Source of the DNA: Alentia gelatinosa
Taxonomy: Eukaryota > Annelida > Polychaeta > Phyllodocida > Polynoidae
DNA length: 64,000 nucleotides
Direction of reading: 5' to 3'
Assembly: GCA_950022655.1 (NCBI GenBank)
Contig: OX465584.1
Span: 46,110,723 to 46,174,722 of the forward strand
In this document: positions 47,991 to 59,901 of the stretch, one piece after another
Layout: each line of letters begins with the position of its first letter
Position numbering within the stretch: position 1 is the stretch's first letter
Position numbers and translations under genes: made by a program
Notes under the pieces: model-generated
What the model saw: the letters and a program-made list of their open reading frames with translations, nothing else
Databases searched by the model: none
Told to the model about the DNA's origin: nothing

Positions 47991-49147
47991 GCAGACTACT
48001 CACCTTGCAACAACTCTTAAATACATACTTATGCAAAGTATTGCATTTTGTTCAGAAATTTGCATATGCATGTGTATGGAAAATCAAGCCCTCAGCCCCC
48101 TGTATGCTCTTGTACGCATTTGGTCTAACCCCTCACCCCCTTGCTATATAGATACTTTATGGAGGGCCCATATGCTATCCTAGCTTGTCACATACTAGAA
48201 TTATTGAAGTATATGTATGTAGATTTAGGAATATTAAATGTTTCATCACAAATTAAGTAATCGGCACAAAAATAGGATATGCTAAATAAAGGAAATATGC
48301 AGTAAACTTAACCTTTACCTGGAACAACCAAGGATGAAATCTAACCCTAACATCAATGTAGAGTAACATTAAAATATGCTGGGAAAAGTTGATAATTTTC
48401 TCCCTCATTCAAAACAGGTTATTTCCTCATTGATTCCTTAGTTTCCATATCCTTCAATAATCAAAGTTAAGTGTGGTAATCAGGTAAAGTATTATGTGAT
48501 AAACTGGGATATAAAATGTCGCCACAGCAACTTAAAAATTCCCTGACCTTTCCCTGACTTCCTTACTATCAAATATTTCCATAAATTTCCCTGACCTTGA
48601 AAAGATAATTCTTTCCATGACTGCTGGCAACCCTGTCTATTCTAAACCTGTCACGGTGCAGCGCGTCTGCTGAGGTGTAGCAGAGGATTCGAGGGGCAGT
48701 GTGGAGAATTCAGAAAATGTATCTATAAATGTGGCCAAGTAGAGGCAAGGTAACAGGAGCTGACTCTAATGTGGACGCCCAAACACTTCCCACCGCCCCA
48801 GAGACCGTGCTGTATACTGCGCGACACGACGCGGGGTGGCGCTGGTAGTCGTCTGCACGTTAAAACGAGGCTGCCTCTGGTTTACTCCACTCCCGTGGGA
48901 AAATAATACTACAAACTCATCATTTTGCAGTCACTGTTATCATGGCGTTAATGGGTAAATTACCTGATTACTAATCTTTGTAGAAGTATGAAGGGGAACT
49001 GATGTTGTAACGAGCCTAGGACACTACTGAGTCAGTGAGTGCCCTAGGACGACTTCGTAATATCGGGCTTTTTCTGTGAAGAATTTATCGGTACGCTAAG
49101 TTAGTCCATGATCGGCACTGTTACTTTACACCAGACAATACTGAACC

Positions 49148-49225
49148 AGGAGCGTCTGGTTTAGTCTGGTCTGGTCGGGCTGGGTCTCATGGTCCGAGAC
49201 ATTTATCTAGTCTGGTCTGGTCAGC
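49148..49225 (+). repeat. TCTGGTCTGGTC simple repeat
   Basis: TAGTCTGGTCTGGTC occurs twice, about 45 bp apart, with partial copies. Confidence 0.5.
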
Positions 49226-49247
49226 TTCAGGTGAAACTTCAATTAGC

Positions 49248-49312
49248 AAACGTGTATACTTTTCTTTTTTAGTAAACGTGTATACTTTTCTTTTTTAGCA
49301 AAAGTGTATACA
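49248..49312 (+). repeat. 26-bp tandem repeat
   Basis: CGTGTATACTTTTCTTTTTT begins at 49251 and 49277, with a partial third unit at about 49303. Confidence 0.8.
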
Positions 49313-51304
49313 AAGATAATCAGTCATCTGTAAGGTATAGTGTTTATGTGTATGCTCGTATCTCATAAGGGCTAAGTCTGTTCTAGTTTCTTGTCGCCGA
49401 AAGGTTGTTCATTTTTAATGGGTTTCAGACATACAAGCTGAACATGCCATAACAAGGGCTGGTCACGGAATGTTTTGAAAGTTATTGTGTAAGGAAATTG
49501 TTATGGACATTGCGGTCGTGTTGTGGTCGCGGAGTATTACATCCCTATTTCCGAGTCAACTGACATTAGCCTCCAGGTATACATGTAAAACCCGACTCAA
49601 CGCTATGTAAGGCGACCGTCCCACCTACACAGCCTATTTACCCCGTCTGAGCCACAGGCCACAGTTATCGGCCGTCTGTCACGTCTCGGCTCCCCTGTAT
49701 TCTATACCATGTCAACGCAGGTGGCCAGTGTAGCGGGCACGTCACGGATGGCCGCCTGTGCTTTCACTGTGACGGCAGGACGTCTCTTAATAAGCGCTAT
49801 CATTGCTGACCCGTCACTCTATGACCTGCCCAGTACATTGGATGGAAGCTTAACTGATAATTAAGCCGCACCCCTTCTTTTCTAGAAATAACATGCCTAG
49901 ATGTTATCTTTGAGCTCCAACTGAGGAATGGTAATGATATGTGTATAACCATCTTAGTACTATATATCGAGCACCATGGCGCTTACAATGCTCACTGCTA
50001 TTCTACAGCCTTGTCGCAATCTATTACAAGTATTGATGGGCTGCTTGTAAACTGTAAGCGGTATTAAATTTTGCTTCTTAATTGATATTAAAAAGATCAT
50101 GTTGAGCATAGGGAAAATTCAGAATTCGAAAATATTATTTCTTTTTCAAGATTTCGTTTTAGAAATTGTAAAAATCATGATTCCCGAAGCGTAAATATAT
50201 ATGACTACAAAGCCATTCCAATTGTCCTACCTGTACAAGTAGAAATAGTTTTCTCACGAAATTCTCTGCTCTTTGAGAGTGTTTTCATGAAATCAAGGAA
50301 AATGTCATTTCAATAAGAAAACCCACGGCCTCTGAGGTCGCCTAACCTTTGCGTATTTCCCTCAGCAACCAGAGAAAGGTTGAGCAATCCTGAGTGTGCC
50401 GGATCAGAGAGGCAACAGAGCAGGCCTTGTTCCCTGCTACGTTTCTGCTACAAAACTTGTGTTCTACAACAAACTGAGGGGAGGTTGTGAAACGAGGCCA
50501 GCAGCACGTTGTGGGCCCACCCCCACCCTGCCGAGCCAGCACCAGCTTCTTCACCTCTGTGCCAGTGACCTCTGACCCCGCGATCCGCGGCGCACACTGG
50601 AGCTCAAGGTGGTGGTGGCGGGGTTAGGGACGGCACGGGGCGGTCGTGAGGCGAGTGACTGCAAGCCGTTCACTGCCACTGTGCCACGCCTAATAAAGAA
50701 GAGATGAATAACATCAGGGTTGCCATTCAAAGGGCACGGATTTCCTGAATCCCTTCTTCATTTGGAGATATTTGCCATTCGGATGAATGTGAGGCTGGCT
50801 TCCTTGGTTACTCAGTGGACTTTGACAAACACATACCTAGCGACTTATCCTTTATGATATGCCTATACTAACACAGCAACACGTTGATTCTTCCTGATCA
50901 CACCTTTGACCAACGGTTCAGTTGGGTCGGTCAGAATCGGTGAACTTTATGTCACCGATTTGTAGAGGAAATCGAGCCGATATAGGTCTGAAAACAGTTT
51001 TCCGACACCTTATATAGAACAACATTGAATGTGAGTCAAATTGGGAATGAGACACTGGAATGTGGAGACTTGTCTAAAGGGACACATGCACACTGGCTGT
51101 CACTTACCTCTACTGTCTGAAGGAAAATCATGTCATCACATATCATCCCATATCATCAACATTTATTTCTATCAATACTTGTTAGCATTATTACCAATAA
51201 TACTAGTTGTTTCATATGGCTAAAGTGTGGACATATTCGTTTGATAAGCATTGCGCCGATGTCGCCTAATAAGGTAGGCTCATTGAAAATCAAATGTACA
51301 TTTG

Positions 51305-51362
51305 AATGTGCCTAAAACAAAACAAAAACAAAACAAAACAAAAAAAGACAAAAAAAAAAGAA
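51305..51362 (+). repeat. A-rich (AAAAC)n tract
   Basis: AAACAAAACAAAAACAAAAC and a following A-run. Simple repeat; could be an old retroposon tail, but no body is recognised. Confidence 0.6.
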
Positions 51363-51404
51363 GTTATCAAACTCTACGTTATTGTCTAACAAGGCCTGTC
51401 ACAC

Positions 51405-52218
51405 AGCCCAGGGCCCATCTAGGCCCGGCTACCGTCGCTCTCTTTGATCCCAATCGGGTCGTTTTACGAGATTATAAAAGGAGTAGGTATGATCAGGAAG
51501 AATTGCCATATCAATATATGAGGGTGTAAAGCCTATAAGACACCGAATTTTTTCCCCGATTCATCCCGACCATCGGCTCGGTGAGAGTCGGGAATAAAAT
51601 GTCGATGTCTTATACCTATAAGACACCGACACGATGACTCTTCCCGACGACACCTCCTGCCTTTATAACCTCGTAAAACAACCCGATTGAGATAAAAAAA
51701 AAGAGCGGCCGGGTGCCGGGCCCGGCTGGGCCGCGGGCCGGGTGATAAGTATATATAGGTAATAATGCAAAGTTTAATAACTTCTGGTCTATTTAAAATA
51801 TCAGAAAACTGTTTTCAGACCTATGATCGCTTGTTTCTCCCCTACACATCGATATAAGACACTTGTAAATCGGAATGAGGGATAGATGACAACGCTTTTT
51901 AAATGGCATGCTCAGAATCGGTAACAATCGGGGAAAGTGCGTACACCGGAATCTTAAGGTCGGGCAGAGTCGGTCATATCTGACATGGTAGTAATGCCCG
52001 ACTCGTCGGGAAAAGCAATAAAATCGGGTCAGTGAAGTGTGTACAACGACCCGATTGATGCAGATAGTCACAGACCCGACGGATCCGTCGGGCAAAGGTA
52101 GAATCGGGCACAGTGGTCGGATCGGTGTCTTATAGGCTTTAGACAGCATCATTATTGTTACCGATCATCGGATCGGTGAGAATCGGTGGTAGATGTCGCT
52201 GTCTTATGGACTTTAACA
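51405..52218 (+). mobile_element. nested inverted-repeat cluster (MITE within MITE)
   Basis: Outer pair: AATCGGGTCGTTTTACGAG (about 51452) faces CTCGTAAAACAACCCGATT (about 51669), part of arms of about 75 bp ending in GGCCCGGC-rich sequence. Second set: AAAGCCTATAAGACACCGA at 51530 faces TCGGTGTCTTATAGGCTTT at 52121, with further TGTCTTATA / TATAAGACACCGA units back to back near 51607-51630 and TGTCTTATGGACTTTAA at about 52200. GTCGGG / CCCGAC and ATCGG motifs fill the inside. A fragment matching the same family (ATAGGTCTGAAAACAGTTTT) lies near 50982. No coding capacity; the order of insertion is unclear. Confidence 0.65.
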
Positions 52219-52639
52219 TCAGAGAATTCCTGTGCAAGATAAGCCTATTTACACATAGTTGAAGTGTTCCTTACTCCACGTTCTAGAATTGAATGTTTAC
52301 ACATCATAAGTCTAATCAAGATTATTATAGAATAAAATGGTTAGGGTCTATCACGAGCAAGTATATTCAAACCAACCAAGGGCAGGTCATAGGATGATCA
52401 GTACAAGGCAATAGCCTACATATTCTCACGTTGTGTATAATTATCAGCGATACAGGTATACTGATGCAGAGAAAGAATCCATAACGGCTGTCATGAAACT
52501 ATTCTCAGTTCTACTCATATGTTGCCACACCCTGTGTTACCTCGAGTTACACTACTGTACGTCTAGGCGACTGGAAGCAATGAACGATCCATTTGTGTAT
52601 ATGGTATGTTCCTTCTGTGTCGTAAGGTACTACAGGCGA

Positions 52640-53330
52640 TAGGTTATCCACCTATTCATCCAACTCCTACATATAAACCAGCAAAGCCATTTGCAGGCAA
52701 TAAGCCATTCAACCCTTTGAATAATCCGACCAACTTATCTGGTCCCATCAATCCATCCAACCCACGAAGAAACCCACCCAGCCATCTGCCACATACCAAT
52801 CCAACTCTATGTATAAACCAGCAAAGCCATTTACCACCCACCTAATCAGTCCCACGCTATGTATATTCCAGCCTAACCCTCCACCATTTCACTTAACCCT
52901 ACATACAAGTGTTGCTACAGGAGGAATTCCATTTACATGATTTAGTGACGATCATGTTTGTGGCACGTTCAGCCCAAGTTCCCGTCCTGCTCTTCTCTCG
53001 TTCATGGCTTTAAGCCTATCTACCCGATGTATATGTGGTCATTCTCCTTACACAATTAGGACATGGCCACCTCTTCTTGTGCCACTCACAGCAATATCAC
53101 TGCTACGTTTGTGTAAATGGAATTCTACTTTAAGCCATGCACCATCCACAAATACTGCCAATCAGATGTATAAACAGGGCAAAGCATCAGCCATCCAACG
53201 GTTTCTATAAACAATAAAGCCATGCATTCATCCATCAATCCATCCAACCTGCCAAATCAATATACCTAACGTTATGTACAAACACATCCACATCACCCAC
53301 CCACCTAGCAATACGTATAAACACTGCCAC
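52640..53330 (+). repeat. degenerate CCAxCCAxCC-rich tandem repeats
   Basis: ATAAACCAGCAAAGCCATTT occurs at about 52673 and 52812, with CCATCCAACC, CACCCACC and GTATAAACA blocks repeated throughout. No gene. Confidence 0.5.
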
Positions 53331-53440
53331 AGGGGCGAAAGTCAGAATGGAGGAAAAAAACAGGAAATTTGAGACGATTCTAAAGAAATAATTTATAACA
53401 TTATTTTGGAACAGAATGGCTATGCATCGATATAAATTCT

Positions 53441-53570
53441 AACAATGCGAGTGTTGCCGATCTATACGAAATGTCGGAATTCCATTATTCGTGGGAAAAC
53501 TTATTATAACAATGCGAGTGTTGCCGATCTATACGAAATGTCGGAATCCCATTATTTGTGGGAAAACTTA
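53441..53570 (+). repeat. 67-bp tandem duplication
   Basis: AACAATGCGAGTGTTGCCGA begins at 53441 and 53508. The two copies differ at only a few positions, so the duplication is recent. Confidence 0.9.
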
Positions 53571-53620
53571 GATCCCCGCAGCCAGGTCATCCAGCTTTTT
53601 TCTCAACGCATCTAATCATC

Positions 53621-53854
53621 CAGGGATGTTGGTTGAGGTTATGATGAAAGTGGATATATTTTCCATGTGTAATTTACTGCTTCCGAGATATTGAGAAGAA
53701 CATTGTCGTTGGCCATAGACACGGGGCTGGGGTATGTGGGGAGGTTTGAAGCACTGATTATTGGTGTGGATGACGCTCAATTTTACGCCAAAGTGTTATA
53801 CTTTGAAAATGAAAACAAGGATTTCCTCAGAAAAGTGGAAATCTGCCATCTTTG
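53621..53854 (+). mobile_element. MITE family with 6-bp TSD, copy C
   Basis: Begins CAGGGATGTTGGTTGAGG and ends ATCTGCCATCTTTG. The interior matches copies A and B (GTTGGCCATAGACACGGGGC, GAAAATGAAAACAAGG). Target duplication not preserved (ATCATC versus TGAATC). Confidence 0.7.
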
Positions 53855-54991
53855 TGAATCAACCCGTCCAAGAAACGTATGCGTCTAATGGCATTGGCGA
53901 GCACGGCTGGCAGGGGTTGAGTCCAACCACAAAGCCGCCATCAAGCGAACTTAATCTAGCCGTGGATCAACCGCCATGTCTAACTAGCTTCATCCTCAGT
54001 GCCCGTTACTAAGGGCGCTCCCCCCTCGTTGATGTTGCTAGGCAACACGTCACACGGTTCAGACTGCTGAGTCACTCCGAGACGGGGGTGCGGGGTAAAG
54101 ACAAAAGGGGCACAGCACTGCGGGGTCATTAACTCCACACCCACTAGACGGGGGTGACTAGAGATTTGCATGTGGCGTATGTGCAAAAAGCGTGCATGCT
54201 GCAGTTTGTGGGGGTCCTGTGGACTAGACGGTAACGCACGTGTATTGACCATGCCTGGAACTTGTCGTCATTCGACACGAATATTTACCGCTAGATAACA
54301 CCTAAATAACAGCCAACACTGAAACAATTTCAAAATTGTCTAAATACGTTACAGTTTTAATCTGCGCTAGATTGGTTTGTGCTGTCGTCCACATGTAAAA
54401 ATGAAATATTAAGTGCTTTTAGAGTCGTGTAATCAGTCAAATCTGAGTTGCGTTTCTGAATTTAGTAGGTCAAGAAATTGGGACACTTGTTTTTTTTTTA
54501 TCATGACTGCTGGTTCGGGCTACAAATAGACCCCAACATCCTGGACTAGGATGTATTTACTTTGTCCATCAGCTCTGACTGACCGTGTTAATCTCATCCT
54601 GGTCGTCCAGATACAGATAGATAAGCCAATGCGAAATGAGTTAATGCACTTCCGTCAGATGGTGACATGTCAGGGGAAAAAACATGTGGTTGAATATTTA
54701 CATGTCTGGATTAAAACAGCCGTCGGTATTGGACCACAGCCAAATTATCCACATCTATGAATGAAAATGACACGACTGAAACACAACGTGAGTTTATTAA
54801 CCAGCTTCACCTACAAATCTCTTCAATTCATCACCAGCGAAAAGAGCAATTAAGTTCAGTTTAAATGAGATATAATAACTATAGGCATATGAAAACGGCC
54901 ATTATGAGGTTTAGTTTCTTTGTACATAGTCTAGAATTCACTGTGAACTGATGTGACAGTCATTCTTCGACCATGTCCCGTTTAACGTACC

Positions 54992-55120
54992 CACGTGACC
55001 TAACCACGTGGTCTACCAGGTCGAGTGGTCGCCGCAGGGAGACGGACCCCCAAACTACGGCCATAGACCACTGTTGTCATGGTAACCGTACGAGTTTTAG
55101 CCTCCGGTCTCGTGACGTCA
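54992..55120. promoter_or_regulatory. clustered E-boxes, X-box and CRE
   Basis: CACGTG occurs twice, at 54992-54997 and 55005-55010. GTTGTCATGGTAAC, one base from an RFX X-box palindrome, is at 55073-55086. TGACGTCA is at 55113-55120. All lie within 130 bp of locally CpG-rich sequence in the gene-poor spacer. E-box/X-box/CRE groupings are typical of active promoters or enhancers. No flanking exon recognised. Confidence 0.4.
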
Positions 55121-55159
55121 TAATGAGCTCTGGTTAACTCGATCCAAATCGGTTGTTCA

Positions 55160-55365
55160 TTAGACTATATTCAGGACCGTCTGGTAATTCCCCAAGGTTA
55201 TGCAACTAAGGTGTACATTATAATCTATCCAGGACCTTCTGGCATACGGACGTGCTACAAAACCCAACACACTAATAGCTGTCTATACTCCATCCAGGGC
55301 TTTCTGTTAACATTTCTACTGACAGCAATGATTCATACTCCATCCAGGATTCTCTGTTAGTAATG
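55160..55365 (+). repeat. CCAGGACCTTCTGG tandem repeat, 50-65-bp spacing
   Basis: TATTCAGGACCGTCTGG, TATCCAGGACCTTCTGG, CATCCAGGGCTTTCTG and CATCCAGGATTCTCTG occur in order. Four diverged units. Confidence 0.6.
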
Positions 55366-55804
55366 TGCCATATAGTTAAGTTCCCCATTTTCTGCAACTC
55401 AGTAACTCAACCCAGAAATGGTGCTCTTCTTTTAGTCATATTTTAAGGAAATACATGTTTTTGTTTCTACATTCTCTTAAGTAGATGGTGTCACTGGACA
55501 GAATGCAGGCAGACTTGGAACGAGTCAATTGTTAAGGACGGATCTACAGCTGGTGAAGCGAATGAGGCTGTGTCTGAGTGGTCTAATAATACCACGGTTG
55601 TGCGACAAGTCGTAGGTCACAGAAATCCGTGTTATTGTTTAAACAATAAAATCACTATATCGCTATTGTGTTCCGACGACCAATTCCCTCAGCCGCGCTG
55701 AATGCTACTGGGTTATGTAAATAAGGTCTTTACATTAAGTCAAAACGCACAATAGTTAACACATCAGTGTGTACTTGCACAAGCATGTGATAGGGTATCA
55801 ATTC

Positions 55805-55865
55805 TTATGGTTTGTTTGTTCGTTTGGGTAGTTCAACATACAATTTGTTCAATTAGACTTGGGTC
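55805..55865 (+). repeat. dispersed repeat fragment, copy 2
   Basis: GTTTGGGTAGTTCAACATAC and CAATTAGAC match 3492-3560 (see there). Confidence 0.45.
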
Positions 55866-56070
55866 AGTACATGCACCTCATTCATGCATACAGAGAACTC
55901 CTGCTTGTGGTTATATAACGGAATGTTTGTAGTTGTTAGAGGCTGAACATATCATTTTAAAATAGACCATATATTCTTTAAGTTAATCACTTTTAATTTG
56001 CAGGGATTTCGAATATCTTTTTAAAGTTCAATGAAATAGTACCCTTGCTATCTTCAATCTGTAATATCTC

Positions 56071-56100
56071 CTGAAGAAGGTCTACGATGAGACCGTTTTA
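56071..56100 (+). repeat. hairpin motif, decayed copy
   Basis: CTGAAGAAGGTCT, loop ACGATG, AGACC: a 5-bp stem preceded by the same CTGAAGAA as at 20916, but the GAAAC tail is replaced by GTTTT. Confidence 0.35.
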
Positions 56101-59100
56101 TCAATTATTTCATGCTATGGTTATTTATAACGGGCGTGAGTTATATCAGGTATAAGGTACAGACATGGATGACATCAACAGGCTTTTAGGACTTGAGATT
56201 GCATACCACAAATTCACATAAGGACTGCTAGTGGTAGTAAAATGTAGGTTTTTATGGGTGTCACTGAAAGTGCAGACAAGCTTGCAACCGTGGTTTCTAC
56301 AGTACCACAGTGTTTTTCACACATTGGGTTCTCACCTCCTAGGTGTGAAAGATGCGGGGGTCACACACCTGACCATATGCCAGCTGGATGTAAGCGTGTA
56401 TACCACTACACCCTTCGAGCCTCAAATAGCCGTTTGGGAACAACTGCATATATGTATCTATCAAAGTTGACAAATTCGGAAAGTTGGAAATCGTGAGCGG
56501 GTACGTGCCATGCCAGTTGATGAGTGGGAGAGGGTGTCGTAGATGGAAGTCTATGAACTATTACTCATCAATACCTAAATCCAATATTCGATTAGTAGAA
56601 CCCAGGAGTAGTTCATGTTACACGCAGGGAGTATTGTCCTACACTTCCTGGCTCCGAGGTCCTGGCGACCCAAGACAACCTGCCTGGAACCCAAACGAAG
56701 AACCGTGGCGATTCATTCAGAAATGTCTAATTCGCCATAGGGGGTGGGCAGGGCGTGTATGGTAGAAAGGCCAGGGATCTTTGCCCATGTTCATACAGAC
56801 AGGATCATTGTTCTGGCCAAGGCTTGGCAGTCACTGTATATAAGCTTTGTGGAATATTCTGATGGTGAGGACACTTGGTAAGGTCATTCACATTGAACCA
56901 CGATAAAAGTCCCTACTTTAATAAAGCAATTGTAGAGAAAGCTAATAAAACAGTATAAATTAATTCAACTTAATCGTAACTAACTTTAGCATGCAAAGAA
57001 AAACTCCCCCTATACATATACCATCCACAACCCAACCCATGAAAGGCACTTCAATAATCTCATAAATGGGCAATTTAAATATTGGCATAGGCCCCATAGC
57101 CCTTACACCAAGGCTGTAAAAGATCTGTAGCTAGAGCTTTAACGCCGCCTACAGTCGCCATTACGGGATAAAACCTCAGGTCAATATTGTAGACACGGCT
57201 CACTTCAACATGAACGACATTTCTATCCGAAGGCAATGCAAGTATTTTGCCATATGATTTTCTGAAAACCCAAATTAGGCTTGAAGGGCCAACAAGAATG
57301 AATTGATTCAAGTATATTCCCATGTACATTTGTATCATATGCTTATATGTAAACCATAATATACAGTCAGTCCAACATATGCAATTTGTTTTGAGGAGCA
57401 TCAAAGAAACTAACGAAATAACATAGATTTCTGCACGTGAAGCGATTCTTTGGTGACATAGTACATCAGCAAATACAGTACGTAAATTCATTACTATCTC
57501 TACGAATATACTGTTCACTATACCACTGGACCAGCAAAAGTTTTTGAATCAATTACTACACATTTCACCACTATACACTTCACTTAAACCTAACATAACG
57601 TCAATTTATCGCAAAGTTTACCAACAACTTGGCTGTGGGCATGCTATGAAAAAGGCAGACAGATCGATGTAAACTGAACAGCAGTAGTTTAATTTGTCTG
57701 AGAGCCTTTTCCTACCACATGAAGTCAAACAAACACTTAGCTCCACCATTTATAATAAACGCAAATTCCTGTATAATTCTTTAAATTAATGGGAACTTGA
57801 GGTTTAGTCGTTTATATATTCTACACGTATTTAACAATTAACAGAAGAAACGTAATTGGCGCATGCCTGTATTTAGTAAGAATGCCATCAATACACACAT
57901 ATATGAAGAGAAAGTCTAAGCAAAATATGTATAACATATATGGCACCAATAACAACGCTTAGCTCTGACGTCATATTTGGATCCTGTCTCTATAGCTAGT
58001 AGACGTTTTATTTCTGAAGAAGAAATCATACCAAGTTCACATTCCTTAGAAATTTCATACTTGTAGAGCAGACCTGGTTTGGAAGACCTTTAGAATTAAT
58101 TAATAATGTACCATATATATCTAGTTTTCAATAAATGTATCGACAAATCACTAGACATTACGGAATGGTGAAAAGTCGTTTTATTGAGTTAATCAAATAA
58201 CTTACAAACATATAATCTTGTGTAGAAATACCTGAATGATTATGGAGAAATATAACGTCCACAAGTTCACTACACTGACATGCCTTGTAAGAATCCAAAA
58301 AGAGTCCGCCATATACGTTGTACTCCACACATAAACTGCTAAAATATTAATAACTCCAAAGAAGTCTACCTGATGTGGAAGCCTGGCTGTGCAATAGGTT
58401 AATAAAAAAGACAAAACGAATGTATAACCTGTCTTAGTGGCATATGATATTATGAAGTCATACAGAATCTAGGATTAGCCACCTAGGAAAGATGTCATGA
58501 AGTTCATAGAGAGAAATATGGGACAGATTATCGTCAACGTTGTATTCTTAAATCAGTCAGCACCTCAGCTAACCTTGTAGTGTCACTGAAGGTACTGTTT
58601 ATAAACAGAAACCTGGGGATACCTCACAATGATAGTATGTGTACAGGCATCCAATGACTCTGCTACTGCTACTGTGTAGGAAGGCCCATAGGAAGTAGTA
58701 CAAGTAGTAGTCATCAACGGCATCACTACACAGAAAACAACAACAATGACACTGAGTTACAGTTGTAAATTACCAATTTTTGGTCCAACTATTTGTAGCA
58801 TCGATGATCACAAGGAAGGAGAAATGGGCAAGTGTCAATGAAATTCGTAGATTTTCCCTAAATATATACTCAATCAGAAACATATTGACATGACTTCGTA
58901 ACTTTTATAGGTGGCAGTGTGTCAGGCATTGCTGCTGGACCGCCGTTTTTACCAGACACTGAGGGCTGAAGCATATCGAGATGGTAAACAAAAGGATGTC
59001 CATCCCAACAACACTGTTGAAATACAACACTAGCTAGAGGAAGGGCATGATAGTGCCAACCACGGCATGCTAAAATCAAGGTGATGTTCTGGGTTCGATA

Positions 59101-59810
59101 GTGTGCAGCGGACCAAATAGGAACTTGACCTTACATTACGACGAGTGATGTGATGGCCTAGCGGCCAGCGCACTGTAACTGTCTCAGTCAGTGTCTGAGG
59201 TTTTGTCAGTGATCGAGACAAGGACAAATCTATGCAAGCTGTCAGTCACTCAAACAAAGTGAATACACGTAATCTACCTACCTTGGCCCTTTTAAACTTG
59301 TTCCTGAGCTTCAAAATATTGGAACCGTTCCGTACACCCAACATAAAAATGAAAGGAAATAAAAACAACCTATATTCATGCACGTCAACTTGGCTCGTGG
59401 CCTGACAACTACGACCTGACAACTACCTAGTTTGAGAAAATTCCGCCATAGTAAATAGTTCTATTTTCTATATATTTCTAATAATCGATAAATATACCAT
59501 TCAAAGAATTAAAACAAATTGATGTTTCCTATAAAAGTGTATATTTATCATAACTATTAAGATAAAGAAGATCTACAAAGTTAAACTACTTCACGTACTT
59601 GTGAGTATGAATATCCCGTACCCTAGAACTACTTTATAGAGCAATCAGCTGATCCTAACGAAAACCTAATACCCCAGAATATTATGATAGCCAAAATTAA
59701 ATTAGACAAATATGCCACAGAATCACAAAAGACGGTATGGATTGTTTTAACATAAGATAAGAAAACCTCATCTTGTTCTCATATCCCGTTGTGGCGAACG
59801 TTCATATGAG

Positions 59811-59839
59811 ACTTCCGGTTTCAACAAACCGACTTCCGG
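59811..59839 (+). promoter_or_regulatory. TAF11: TAF11 core promoter: two ETS sites
   Basis: ACTTCCGGT occurs at 59811-59819 and 59832-59840, 63-91 nt upstream of the TAF11 start codon. Paired ETS/GABP sites with no TATA box are usual for housekeeping transcription genes. The start of transcription probably lies just downstream. Confidence 0.6.
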
Positions 59840-59901
59840 TACAGAGACGAAATCGGTTTTTGTTCGGTCTGTTCTCATTTGGAAGTTGTTTATATCGCAA
59901 A

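Larger units (their letters stand above)
41277..59800. other. about 18.5-kb spacer between the divergent kinase and TAF11 promoters
   Basis: No convincing gene. It contains MITE copies C and D, minisatellites (46740-46930, 47198-47990, 52640-53330, 55160-55365), a nested inverted-repeat cluster (51405-52218) and a promoter-like motif cluster (54992-55120). GC-rich patches lie near 48640-48850, 49600-49800 and 50550-50690. Nothing recognisable in about 42300-44200, 45040-46700, 48000-48600, 50700-51000 and 56150-59780, apart from unremarkable open frames. Confidence 0.6.

Noticed and set aside
47169..48151. Proline-rich open frames of 108-228 codons
   Set aside because: They run over a CCAxCC-type minisatellite with no stop codons because of base composition, and have no complex domain.
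56231..56765. Overlapping frames with a CxxC...H...C pattern (RCERCGGHTPDH)
   Set aside because: Suggests a zinc knuckle, but the spacing is not canonical and the flanks are not coding-like.
57075..57518. 147-codon minus-strand frame
   Set aside because: One of the longest in the spacer but no recognisable motif, no splice or promoter support, and its length is not surprising in AT-rich DNA.
59140..59230. Exact box A-like TGGCCTAGCGG
   Set aside because: No box B at the right distance downstream and no cloverleaf.
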